Below are positions 1 through 9,568 of a stretch of DNA of 64,000 nt, in pieces. The first letter of the stretch is position 1. Each line of letters opens with the position of its first letter. The notes under the pieces are model-generated. The model was not told where the DNA came from. It saw only the letters and a program-made list of their open reading frames with translations, and searched no databases. Source of the DNA: Silene conica (lineage: Eukaryota > Streptophyta > Magnoliopsida > Caryophyllales > Caryophyllaceae); the NCBI GenBank assembly GCA_029255685.2, contig CM055315.2, positions 69,097,681-69,161,680 on the forward strand. Direction: 5' to 3'. The position numbers were made by a program, and so were the translations under genes.

Positions 1-481
1 TTCGTGATAGTTGTGATGTTTTGTTGTTTTAGGCGGTGTTTGTGTTAGCCCGGAAGAGGACTTGGTGCTTATTGAACAAGATCTTGAAGGTTTCGCTAAG
101 TAAAGGTGACGATAATGAGAAACTCGGCCTTTATGTGTAAATTAGCACTTTTGTTGTGTTTCTTGTGTTGGTTTCTGATTTTGTTAATGTTCATTGTTCA
201 AAGGACTTAGTAATATGTTTAGGATGTTTGCTATGTGAAGAATTCATGCTTTAAAGTGTTGTTATATGTTCATAAGCATATTTTCAGTTTTTCGCATTTT
301 GCGACGGATACTTATTAAATTCATTTGAGGATTGTTATGGGACTTATGTGTTGTTAGATTAGTAGTATTTGGTGTTTGATAATGTTGGGAAATCACCAAT
401 TGTAGCCTTGCTTGAGTTGTTGTGTCGAATTATGAAGTTTAGACTTGGCTGGAAAAACGCGATTTCGTATCAGGCTCTCTG

Positions 482-866
482 AGCCGGTCGACCGACCGGC
501 CGCCGGTCGACCGGCTGGGAGTGTTTCTTTGTGTTTTTGCGATTTTAGGAAAATTGGCCTTAGGACTGCCAGCCGGCCGACCGGCTGCCTGCCGACCGGC
601 TGGTAGTCTCATAGTGTTGTTTATGTTTGCGAAGAATGTAGGAAGGATGGGAGCCCAGCCGGCAGACCGGCGGCCTGCCAGCCGGCTGGGAGTACATGTG
701 GGGATGGTTACGTGTTTTTGTGAAGGCTAAGGGGAGGTCTTCCCAGCCGGCTGACCGGCTGCCTGCCGACCGGCTGGGAGCCCTTTTGTGTTCTTAGTTT
801 TTAAAAGAAAGAAGAAAGGCTGAGAGGTCACCAGCCGGCCGACCGGCTGCCTGCCGACCGGCTGGG
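482..866 (+). repeat. Five GC-rich palindromic repeats, period about 85-90 bp
   Basis: Five GC-rich blocks start near 482, 570, 655, 741 and 831 in an otherwise AT-rich LTR. Four share CCAGCCGG at the left and CCGGCTGG at the right, so each can form a hairpin. The first uses a 12-bp stem built on GGTCGACC. AT-rich spacers between blocks are not conserved. In the second and fifth blocks the stem extends into flanking bases that differ between blocks but still pair (GGACT with AGTC; GGTC with GACC). Confidence 0.85.
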
Positions 867-1001
867 GACCCCTGTAGGTTATGTTGAGTTTTGTAATTTA
901 ATCGTAACTTTCAAATGGTTAATCGGTTTTGGTTGAAACTCGTTTTGTGTACCTTTGATATATATTTGAGGTCCCCGGAGGATGGGCAACATTATATTGG
1001 G

Positions 1002-1082
1002 TTCGGGAATAGAGTAAGGATAGAGACCCCCCGGTCGGGTAACCGAAAGGGAAACCGGCTCTCCCTCAACTTAATTCCCGGG
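1002..1082 (+). repeat. Hairpin element B, copy 1
   Basis: Outer arms TTCGGGAAT (1002-1010) and ATTCCCGGG (1074-1082) pair over 9 positions, counting two G-T wobbles. Between them lies a conserved interior with GACCCCCC, a small TCGG-GTAA-CCGA hairpin and GGGAAACCGGCTCTCC. The same interior recurs at 1855-1936 between entirely different outer arms that also pair. Confidence 0.7.
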
Positions 1083-1162
1083 GTCAATTAAGTGTTGATT
1101 AGGAGTTAAGAAAAAATAGAACTATAGATTAGTTCATAGACTTTGGTTGATATTGTATTGAT

Positions 1163-1740
1163 GCGTATTAAGTTATGCCTTAAGCTGGCCTCTGAACTTA
1201 ATACGTGAGTTGTTTGTCATATATGGGGATATGCCTTAAGCTGGCCTCTGAGCCCTATATGTGTATGTTTGTCGTGTCTGGGACATGCCTTAAGCTGGCC
1301 TCTGAGTCCAGACATGTGTGATAGTGATCGCGTTGGAACATGCCTTAAGTTGGCCTCTGAGTCTGACGAGTAGAGCAGCTGCACAACGGGGTAGCTAGGG
1401 AACTGACACCTTGCCCGGGGTGCAGATGTTTGGTGCTAGAACATGCCTTAAGTTGGCCTCTGAGTTTAGTACCTTGTGATGTGGTGAAGGGACATGCCTT
1501 AAGCTGGCCTCTGAGTCCTTTACTTTTGGATGCTAGTCTATGCCTTAAGTTGGCCGCTGAGTCTAGTGTCTTGCTGATTGGCAGGTCCATGCCTTAAGTT
1601 GGCCTCTAAGTCCTTGCTTGCTGAATGTTTGGTGTTTAGGTTATGTCTTAAGTTGACCGCTGAACCTTTACACTTGCTGATTGATTTGGTATTAGGTTAT
1701 GTCTTAAGTTGACCGCTGAACCTTTTTCTTGCTGAATTTA
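1163..1740 (+). repeat. Array of about ten hairpin repeats with a conserved core
   Basis: Ten units of roughly 50-55 bp (one gap is longer, about 100 bp) each contain the core ATGCCTTAAG-YTGGCC-TCTG or a close variant, starting near 1175, 1231, 1284, 1340, 1442, 1492, 1540, 1589, 1643 and 1699. The arms on either side of the core differ between units but are complementary within a unit. In unit 1, GCGTATTAAGTT pairs with AACTTAATACGT over 12 positions. In unit 3, CGTGTCTGGG pairs with TCCAGACATG. In unit 5, GGTGCTAGA pairs with TTTAGTACC. Several mismatches are G-T pairs that would be tolerated in RNA. The last two units carry a diverged core (ATGTCTTAAG, TTGACCGC). Confidence 0.85.
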
Positions 1741-1854
1741 TCTGCTTGCCTTGAGTGGGTACGTGTCAGATATAGATATCGATAGTGATGAGTAAATGTA
1801 TATCTGTTGAGTTATGGTTTGATCATCCAAGGCATTGGGTGACTCTTAGTTCGG

Positions 1855-1936
1855 TTTCATAAATAGTTGGATTGAAAGACCCCCCGACTGGGTAACCAGT
1901 AGGGAAACCGGCTCTCCTTCCTAACGGTTTATGAAG
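1855..1936 (+). repeat. Hairpin element B, copy 2
   Basis: Outer arms TTTCATAAA (1855-1863) and TTTATGAAG (1928-1936) pair fully with one wobble. The interior repeats that of copy 1 (GACCCCCC ... GGGAAACCGGCTCTCC), and its small hairpin is ACTGG-GTAA-CCAGT instead of TCGG-GTAA-CCGA. The loop is therefore conserved while both inner and outer stems have changed with pairing kept. Confidence 0.7.
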
Positions 1937-2403
1937 TTGGTTGAGAGCTGTGCATTAGAGTTGGCATGTTAATATGAGATCAATTGATGAGATGTTTATG
2001 CTTCACATGTTGATATATGTTGGAGTATTCTGCATTGCTTTATGTGTTACGTGTTGTCACAAAAGGTGGCTAGGAGAACTCTAGTCACTCCCCACTGATT
2101 GTGGCGTACATGTTTACATGTATGTAGGTACATGACAGGTGGTTGGCAGAGGGTTGCATGGAGCTAGCGAGCGATGATCCTATTCATCGATGGACTCACA
2201 CGTTTACGTTAGCTAGACTTAGTTTACATTTCAGTTTGAGTGCCTGTAGGGATGTACCATCCCAGGCTGTTTGTATATGTATTTTACTTTCAGTTACAGT
2301 TTTTAATTCACCTCGCATGTTAGTTATGTTAAAAAGTTTTAATTCCGCTGCATTTTTAGTATTTTGTATGTTTTATATTTCCGCTTTCGCGAGGGGTTTT
2401 ACA

Positions 2404-2747
2404 GTGAGGCTTGCATGATCATTACAAGGCAAAAAACACAAAACCAAGAAAGGGGAATGGTTTCTCACTGTCTCAGAGGGCAGACTTTGATTCTAGGGGA
2501 ACGCCCCTATCCAGCAGTCCCGATACATGCTAAATTACAAACCCCACTACTTGTAGCTGCTGCTTGACTACTTCTAGTCGTATCATTTGGTTTTAAGTTG
2601 TTTTAAGATACTTTTTAAATTTCAATAATACCAAGTCTTTCTTAGCTTTAGCCTTTAGGCTAATTGTTATCGTTTTAGTGCGAAGTACTTGTTTTTGCGG
2701 ACTAGAATTACTAAAACGTTGTTTCAAATTATTTTTATATTTTAAAA
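2404..2747. other. Unassigned spacer after the LTR
   Basis: About 340 bp with no gene, no clear terminal repeat and no recognisable element. It is moderately AT-rich. I see nothing to annotate beyond its position between the LTR end and the GC-rich patch that follows. Confidence 0.5.
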
Positions 2748-2930
2748 GTGTCACGCATCGTCAAGGCCAAAAAAGCCCGATCTAGCCCGAGGGCTCGTTT
2801 AAGCCCGCAATGGCTGGATTTGGGCTTAAAAAAAGGCCCATTGAGTTGGCCCGATCCGGCCCAGCCCCAGTGCATGGGTTGTTTTAAACATGTTAGCTCA
2901 GCCCAAGCCTTATCAAGCCCGACCCATGAT
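2748..2930. repeat. GC-rich GCCCGA-type repeat patch
   Basis: The segment is built from short variants of AGCCCGA, GGCCCGATC and GGGCTT in both orientations. It stands out from the AT-rich neighbours and abuts the truncated left end of Harbinger H1. It resembles the internal low-complexity part of small plant non-autonomous elements, but I could not define termini or a target duplication. Confidence 0.4.
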
Positions 2931-5494
2931 CAACTCTACAAATAACCAAACATTCGATTTAAATGAGAGTACTCCATATTTTACCGATTTATTATCGAGT
3001 AGCCAACCTAGTCAAAAACTCAATATTTTTGGTAATTCAATGTTGTTGTCTCGGCTCCCGACTAACAATTTTTTAGCTGAAACCTCTTTTTATTGTGCAA
3101 GTAAAACCAAAAAACCCCCGTCTAAAAAAACACAATGATTTAAAAATTAACGGGAAAAAATTGGACCGAAAAAGAGGATGAGGCTCTAATGTCCACTTGG
3201 ATGCCATGTAGCACCAACTCAATATTTGGGAAAAACCAAAAATCTAACACATTATGGAATTCGGTTTACGAATTATATGAACAAACCCGTATGGAAAATC
3301 AAAATGAAGGTGAAATAGGGATTAGAAGTGTTGGGGGAATGAGAAATCGTTATAAACGACTCAATTTCCTAGTGAAGAGTCTATTGATATGATATACTCA
3401 AGAAGGGGGGTTGAATTGAGTATGCCTTCTTTTTCAAATCTTTTTCGATGTGTGCTTTTGTATGGTGATCGTTGAGTAGAGCAAATAATAAATAGAGACA
3501 CGATATTTTTGAAGTGGTTCAGTTTCATAATTTGAAACCTACGTCCACTATTCTCGATTAATAAAATTAGTACCGACTCCGGATTACAATTTTATCAACC
3601 CTACGCGTACAACTTTGATGTTAGTTGTAACTCAATCTAGATACCGTTAAATATCTAGCTACGACAAGTACCGTTAAATACTTGGTTACAATGAGTACCG
3701 TGAAATACTCGATCTATCTTACGCTAATAAGATAAGTCTTCAATGTTTCTTCAAAGTCACAATCGTGAATAAGATCAATGTTGGATCACTTGAATCTTGA
3801 AACGAATATGACAATTTAAGCTCGAATCTTGAAGAATTGTGATCGGTGGTTTTTCTCTCGATTTGCGTGAATGTATGTGTGTGATTTCGTGTCTTTTAAT
3901 ATGTCATAGGTAGTCTATTTATATAGAATTATATCTAGGTAATTTGAACCCTAGATGATTTAGGAATTTTACTTAAACTAGAATTCTAGTCTTTTAGTAA
4001 TACTACCATAAATCTAATCTTAATATATTTAGGAAAGATTTAATAAGATACTTTAGGTATTATACAAGGAATCAATTTCCTAATTTATATTTAGGAAAGA
4101 TCTTATATAATAAACAAATAGCAACCTTATTAAAAGCAACTTCCTAAACCTTGTCAAAATATAATAAATTATATTACATAATATAATCTAGATTGTTTTT
4201 AGGATATCTAAATAAACACATATTTATTTATTTAATTCATCCTTCACGATTTATGGAACGTGTCATGATACACGTTTTCCAAAACCGTTTCATACAATAT
4301 TTAGATTATATTATTTTGACAATTATGGTTATATAAAAATCCTTAGTTTATTAGTAATAAACAATTAACTCATAAGAAAAATATTTATTCCTATTTGGCT
4401 AAAAGATATTTTATACTACCTTATTAAGATTAATAATTCTATATTCTAAAAATAGAATACTTATTGAACATTATTTAATCACGACGATTTTGGAAATCAA
4501 AATCGTTTCAACCATCACAAATCTTTCGACCATTTCTTCTTCCTGGAGCTATAGCTACGAGCTATAACTTGAATCAATCTCATACTAAAGCTATAGTTGA
4601 CAAGTATAACTTTAGTTCACTATATGCACTTGTGATCTTCATCTAATCTTCGATTTGTCAATCCTTTGACTAAAGTTATTGAATCTTTTATACTTGATTG
4701 ATGAGATCTCTTAAACTAATCTTCTGTACACTTAGCACACGATTATACGCACGAGTATATAATATATATAGCTAGACTTGTCATTATCAAAACATAAACA
4801 TATATACTTAATATATACATCTGAATATGTGGTTCAACACCTAGCAAATAAATAGGTGAGATGTTACTCCAAAGTTGTCTCTCGACCACCGACAAGTGGT
4901 ACTAACAAGGAAGACGACATATAATTAGCTCAAAAATTGTTTAGTGATGTCAACGGTAATAAATAATTTGTTGAATTTCATGTTTATAATAAAATTATGA
5001 GTAAGCATCCAAAATGGAGTTTACAAAAAAATTAAATTGATGCAAGTGAGAACATTAGTTCGTCGGGTTCAAAACGATCAAGGATGAAATGGATTCTAGC
5101 CCATCAAGCGTCAATGTTCCTACACCGTCTAGTTTAAATGTCCCTACACCGTCTAGTTTTAATATCCCAACTCCGTTTAGTCTTAATGTTGAGGACTACG
5201 TCCGACCCGAAGGACGGGAGATGGCAAAAAAAGCGGAATGGTAAAGCACCCGTGGTCGTGCTCGAGTCTATGTTTTCTAGAGATGCTATCTCTATTTTAG
5301 ATGAAAATTGACTCACTGTGAAAGAGCAAACTGATTTTTGCCAAAGAAGGATTGCCGCAGATTTGGAAATTATATATTAGAGCTAAAAGCAAGAAAGAAA
5401 CAGTGGAGATGGGTTAGCTAAACCCATTGCTCTCACAAGAAGATTTGAACCCGAAAGATCAAGAAATGAAGCTGGACAAATATATGTCTGATAT
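2931..5494 (+). pseudogene. Harbinger H1 ORF1 (Myb/SANT-like DNA-binding protein), interrupted
   Basis: Translation gives pieces such as FDLNESTPYFTDLLSSSQ and WTEKEDEALMSTWM, then NTLWNSVYELYEQTR and GGMRNRYKRLNF. This is the pattern of the ORF1 partner protein of PIF/Harbinger elements, which binds DNA and assists the transposase. The reading frame is broken by point stops and frameshifts and by the 1.47-kb solo LTR at 3373-4839. Homology resumes at about 4845 and runs to about 5490 (KIMSKHPKWSL; AISILDEN). The best comparison is the minus-strand copy in H2 (16225-22269). Confidence 0.75.
3373..4839. mobile_element. Solo LTR, 1467 bp, with CCTAG target duplication
   Basis: The insertion starts TGAAGAGTCTATTGATATG and ends ATGTGGTTCAACA, so it has TG..CA termini. 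It is flanked by CCTAG at 3368-3372 and 4840-4844. Comparison with the H2 copy of the same ORF1, which has no insertion here, shows the interruption directly. There is no PBS, coding region or second LTR, so it is a solo LTR left by recombination. The ACTCAAGAAGGGGGG stretch near the start is common in plant copia LTRs, which suggests but does not prove copia origin. Confidence 0.85.
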
Positions 5495-5497
5495 TTA

Positions 5498-5793
5498 GGC
5501 CTCGTTTGGTTGCCATACGAGAATTAATTTCCCATGATTTTGCAAAACACGTGAATTGGCCAATTCATGTGAATTGCCTAAAATTCGTTTGGTTGACATC
5601 CTGAAGCTGAATTGGCACAGGAGTTTCCAATTACCTAGGGGGCCCTAGGTAATCAAATTCTCCATAATGGAGGAGTTGAAAATTCCTAGGAAAAAGAAAA
5701 TCCCATGATTTGGAGTAACCAAACATCTTCATTTTTTCCAAATCATAAGATTTCCCAATTCAGCAATTTTTATAGGGGCAACCAAACGAGTAC
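5498..5793. mobile_element. Tourist-like MITE, 296 bp, TTA target duplication
   Basis: Terminal inverted repeats GGCCTCGTTTGGTTGCC and GGCAACCAAACGAGTAC differ only at the outermost bases. They are flanked by TTA at 5495-5497 and 5794-5796. A TIR of this type with a 3-bp TTA/TAA duplication is characteristic of PIF/Harbinger-derived Tourist MITEs. It lies just past the end of H1 ORF1 and has no coding capacity. Confidence 0.9.
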
Positions 5794-5796
5794 TTA

Positions 5797-6595
5797 GTTT
5801 ATTAAATCTGTTTTACTCGGTTAAAAGTTTCAGATATGATGTTTTAGTCGATTAAATTTAGTTTATGACAATTTTACTCGGTGCAGATGATGAATTAACA
5901 ACAAAAATCAATTAACAATCGATCAGAAATTTAATTCACAAAAATCAACAACAAAATCAAATAATAATAAACAACAAAAACCCATTAAAAAATCAACAAC
6001 AAAAATCGATCAGAAACTTCGATCAAAAAAATCAACAATTAATCAGAAACTTCATGATAAAAAAATCGATCAGAAACTTCATGATTAAAAAAATCGATCA
6101 GAAACTTCATGATGAGATCGTGATGAATGATTATGATGAACAATGATAAAAGAAATAAACAATTAATCAGAAACTTGAAGCGTTGAAGATGAAGAATGAT
6201 CAGGAAAAAATCGATCAAAAAAATCCATAAAAAAAACGATCAGAAACTTATTTGATTCTGATGAGATGAATATATTGAAGCGATGAAGATTCTGCACAAT
6301 AAAACATTGATTTGTTAACATTAAATATACGAAAATCGTGATGAGATGAGATCGTGATGAATGAGATGATGAACGGTGATGGTGAATGATGATGATGAAC
6401 GGAAATCAAATTATCGGTGATGATGATGAACAAAATAGATGATAAGGTTAAAATGGTAAGGTTAAAGTGATGGTGAATGATTATTTCTGGATAGGAACTA
6501 TGAATGTATGATAAGGTTAAAGTGGTTTTGGTAAGTAATTAATTTGTGGTAAGGAGTGAAACACATAGACAGATAGTTACGTATGACGTTTTTAA
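5797..6595. other. H1 inter-ORF region with short direct repeats
   Basis: AT-rich region between ORF1 and ORF2 of H1. It contains about four near-copies of an approximately 30-bp unit with ATCGATCAGAAACTTCATGA (6000-6120), and then GATGAT-type simple sequence. The part at about 6250-6560 resembles 23150-23420 inside the non-autonomous Harbinger, including GTGGTAAGGAGTGAA. This suggests the N-terminal part of ORF2 was replaced by sequence from a deletion derivative. Confidence 0.55.
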
Positions 6596-7396
6596 TTTTG
6601 GGAATGAGTATCTACGCAGGCCCAACCCACAAGATTTAAGTAGGTTACTTCATATGGGGGAAGCTCGTGGATTTCCGGTATACTGCGAAGCATTGACTGC
6701 ATGCACTGGGAGTGGAAAATTTGTCCCACAGCCTGGGCGGGACAATATGTCGGGCGAAGTGGGAAGCCAACGGTCATTTTGGAAGCGGTCGCTTCGTACA
6801 ATCTATGGGTATGGCATGTCTTCTTCGGTACACCAGGTTCGCTCAATGGTATTAATGTTCTTCAACATTCTCCACTCTTTAACGACGTTTTAGAAGAATC
6901 TGTCTCAGTTGTTAATTTTAACGTTAATGGTAAGGAATATAATATGCGATATTATCATGCTGATGGTATATATCCGGGTTGGAGAACATTTGTTAAATCA
7001 ATTAGTGCGCCACAAATTCAAAAGCATAAGTTTTTTGCAACTCGCCAAGAAAGTTGTAGAAAAGATGTCGAACGAGCTTTCAGCGTCCTACAAGCTCGAT
7101 TTGCGTTCATTAAACGGCCTTGTCTTCTATGGGATCCAACTTCGATGGAGAAGGTTCTCATGTCTTGTATTATTATGCATAATATGATAGTCGAAGATGA
7201 ACGAGAAACCTATCTTGACTATGAAAATATTATCTCAGAGTTCAAAGAAGATAATCCGACTACAACTACTGATGATCCTTGTGAATATCATCGCCTTGGA
7301 AAATCGCCACAAGATCGATTCGTACAAATTCATGGCGAGATTCGTGATCGTGTCACTCATATCGCTCTGAAAAATAATCTTATTGAGCATATTTGA
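6596..7396 (+). pseudogene. Harbinger H1 transposase (DDE_Tnp_4 type), 5'-truncated
   Basis: The C-terminal two-thirds of a PIF/Harbinger DDE transposase. The longest open stretch is 231 codons from 6701, with family signatures MHWEWKICPTAWAGQYVGR, FFGTPGSLNGINVLQHSPLF, YYHADGIYP and a C-terminal MHNMIVEDERE. The stretch before 6701 (NEYLRRPNPQDLSR) belongs to the same protein in another frame. About 145 N-terminal codons seen in the H2 copy are absent and are replaced by unrelated sequence at about 6590. The enzyme would cut and paste the element at TTA/TAA sites; this copy cannot be active. Confidence 0.85.
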
Positions 7397-7799
7397 CAAA
7401 ACTTCCGAAACTAGAATCAATTTTAGATGCATTTTTTCCTTAATATTTAATGTTTTTATTTTTATTTTTATGTAGGCACATTAGTTTGTATCGAATTATG
7501 TCTTTAGTAATTTTTATTTTTTTCAATAAAAACGTGTTTTTACTTTTCAAATTATAAAGGGGTTATTTAATATATAAAATGTTAGGAAGATAATGTTAGG
7601 AAAAATCTAAATATATAAAATGTGAGGAAAATAATTGTAAATGTGAGAGAGAGAAAAGTGGGGTAGAGAATGTGGGAAATGATTGAATGTGGGAAATGAT
7701 TGAGAATCATGTAAAGTGAAAAATGATTGGGTTGATGACCTAGGTCGTGACCTTTTGCTTAAGAGAGTGAAGGTAGGTCGAGATAATTAAGGTGTGATT
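7397..7799 (+). other. H1 3' non-coding and subterminal region
   Basis: The region contains the transposase 3' flank and a purine-rich subterminal part (GGGAAATGATTGA repeats, GATGACCTAGGTCGTGACC, TTTTGCTTAAGAGAG). The same order appears at 24720-25020 in the intact non-autonomous element, which then continues to its TIR. Here it stops at GTGTGATTA and is joined directly to the H2 3' flank. Confidence 0.65.
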
Positions 7800-7809
7800 A
7801 CCCATATAT

Positions 7810-9178
7810 TTAAAAAAAAAGTAAAAACACGATTTTATTATAGTTACGGAAGTTTTGCAAAATATGGTCAATAAGATCATTTTTTAGAGCGATATGCGTG
7901 GCACAGTCACGAATCTCGCCATGAATTTCTACGAATCGTTCTTGAGGCAATCTTTTAAGGCAATGATATTCATAAGGATCATCAGCAGCCGTAGTCGGAT
8001 TATCTTCTTTGAACTCTGAGATAATATTTTCATAGTTAAGATAGATTTCTCGTTCATCTTCAACTATCATATTATGCATAATAATACAAGCCATGAGAAC
8101 ATTCCCATAGAAGTTGGATCCCATAGAAGACAAGGTCGTTTAGTGAACGGAAATCAAGCCTCTAAGACGCCGAAAGCACGTTCCACATCTTTTCGACAAC
8201 TTTCTTGGTTTAACAAATGATTTTGAATTTGTGGTTCACTAATTGATTTAACAAATGTTGCGCAACCCTGATATATAATATCAGCATGATAGTATCCCAT
8301 ATTATACTCTGTACCATTAGCAATAAAATTAACAGCTATGGCAGATTCTTCTAAAACGTCGTTAAAGAGTGGATAATGTTGTAGAACATTAATATCATTG
8401 AGCGAACCTGGTGTACCGAAGAAGGCATGCCATATCCATATATCGTACGAAGCGACCGCTTCCAAAACAACTATTGGCTTTCCACTTCGCCCGACATATT
8501 ATCCCGCCCAGGGTGTGGGACAATTTTTCCACTCCCAGTGCATGCAGTCAATGCTTCGCAGCATACCAGGAAATCCACGAGCTTCCCCCATATAAATTAA
8601 CCACTTAAATCTTGTGGGTTGGGCCTGCGTAGATACTCATTCCTAAAGCAGATGATTACACCTTCAACAAATGATTTGGGAGAGTCTCTTACAGATGTTT
8701 CACTCATACGCAAATATTCATCAACCGAATCAGTGGATGTACGATATGCTAGAACTCTTAAAGCAGTTGTGCATCTTTGCAATGGTGAGAAACTAAGTCT
8801 CCTATTACCGCCGACTCTTTGTTGTAAAAATCGATCATTGGCAGATATACTATTAACTATGTGCATGAATAGATGTTTCTTCATGCGAAATCTGTGGCGG
8901 GATAGTTCTTCGGGATAGACCGGATCCATAAAATGGTCGTTGTACAATTGGTTATGACCTTCTTCATGATTTCTTTCGATGTTTCTCCTACGGCGTCTTG
9001 GGGGAGGAATTTGTTGACGGATTCTTCTGTTGACGTATTCATTCATACGTTGGCTTATAGATTTTGAATAGTCTCAGATCTTTCATCGGCTTCGGCTTCC
9101 CATTGGTAATCGGAAAGTCTATTTTGATCGACAACATTGTCGTTTGACGAATCAGAATTTGAACTCGATCCGTACATT
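7810..9178 (-). pseudogene. Harbinger H2 transposase, near full length with frame breaks
   Basis: Reads from MYGSSSNSDSSNDNVVDQ at 9178, through MDPVYPEELSRHRFRMKKHL (Harbinger N-terminal region) and NEYLRRPNPQD, to FFGTPGSLNDINVLQHYPLF, YYHADIIYQG and MHNMIVEDERE at the C-terminus. A stop near 9060 and frameshifts around 8600, 8470 and 8150 split it into pieces of 149, 103 and 107 codons. It is more complete than the H1 copy because it keeps the N-terminal arginine-rich part (RRRRRNIERN). It would have recognised the element's own TIRs, but it is no longer translatable. Confidence 0.85.
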
Positions 9179-9568
9179 ATAATAATGATGATTTATTATT
9201 GATTTTTTTAGAAGTGTATACTTTTGTGAGTAATTTTGTTCAACAAGTATGGGGTATATATAAGTTTTTTTGTACAACGGAATTGAATGACTAAAATCAA
9301 TTCAACGGTATATGTCTAATCTAGTGGCTACAATCAATTCAACGGCTATATTGTGACGGTTGTAATTAAAATATTAGCTTTACGGTTTCATTTAAAATAT
9401 AACTTTAACGGTTTTACTTAAAGAATTAATTAACTCATATCACTTTAGTTAACGAAAATTAGTTAACGAATATTATTTAATATATCAATTAAAATTTAAC
9501 ATAATACCTTTATCAATGTAATCACTTAATATATCAATTAACATTAACATAATACCTTTATTAACATA
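9179..9568. other. H2 upstream region of transposase
   Basis: AT-rich sequence 5' of the H2 transposase (which reads on -). It contains loose repeats around ACGGTTTT and TCAACGG but no gene. It ends at the edge of Helitron A. Confidence 0.5.

Larger units (their letters stand above)
1..2403 (+). mobile_element. Right part of a long LTR (probably Ty3/gypsy), left end outside the window
   Basis: The segment has no credible coding frame and ends in an LTR-like tail: a T-rich tract with TTCCGCTGC and then GGGGTTTTACA at 2403. No primer-binding site follows, so it is either a solo LTR or the 3' LTR of an element whose body lies left of the window. It carries three classes of internal hairpin repeat, listed separately. 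Assignment to gypsy rests only on the length and the style of the 3' terminus and is an inference; the target duplication cannot be checked because the left edge is missing. Confidence 0.5.
2931..7799 (+). mobile_element. PIF/Harbinger element H1, truncated and dead
   Basis: H1 carries ORF1 (Myb/SANT-like, NAM-associated type) at the left and a DDE transposase ORF2 at the right, both on +. The left terminus is missing: homology to H2 starts inside the first codons of ORF1. The right subterminal region (about 7560-7799) matches 24720-25020, but the last 55 bp or so, including the terminal inverted repeat, are absent. At 7799/7800 it is joined to the 3' side of the oppositely oriented H2. A solo LTR and a MITE are inserted in or next to ORF1. 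Confidence 0.75.

Noticed and set aside
521-730. 69-codon Pro/Arg/Gly-rich ORF
   Set aside because: Follows the GC-rich palindromes of the LTR; no start context or conservation visible.
1163-1740. CRISPR-like array of regular repeats with variable spacers
   Set aside because: The genome is a plant, repeats are inside an LTR, the variable parts pair with each other and spacing is irregular.
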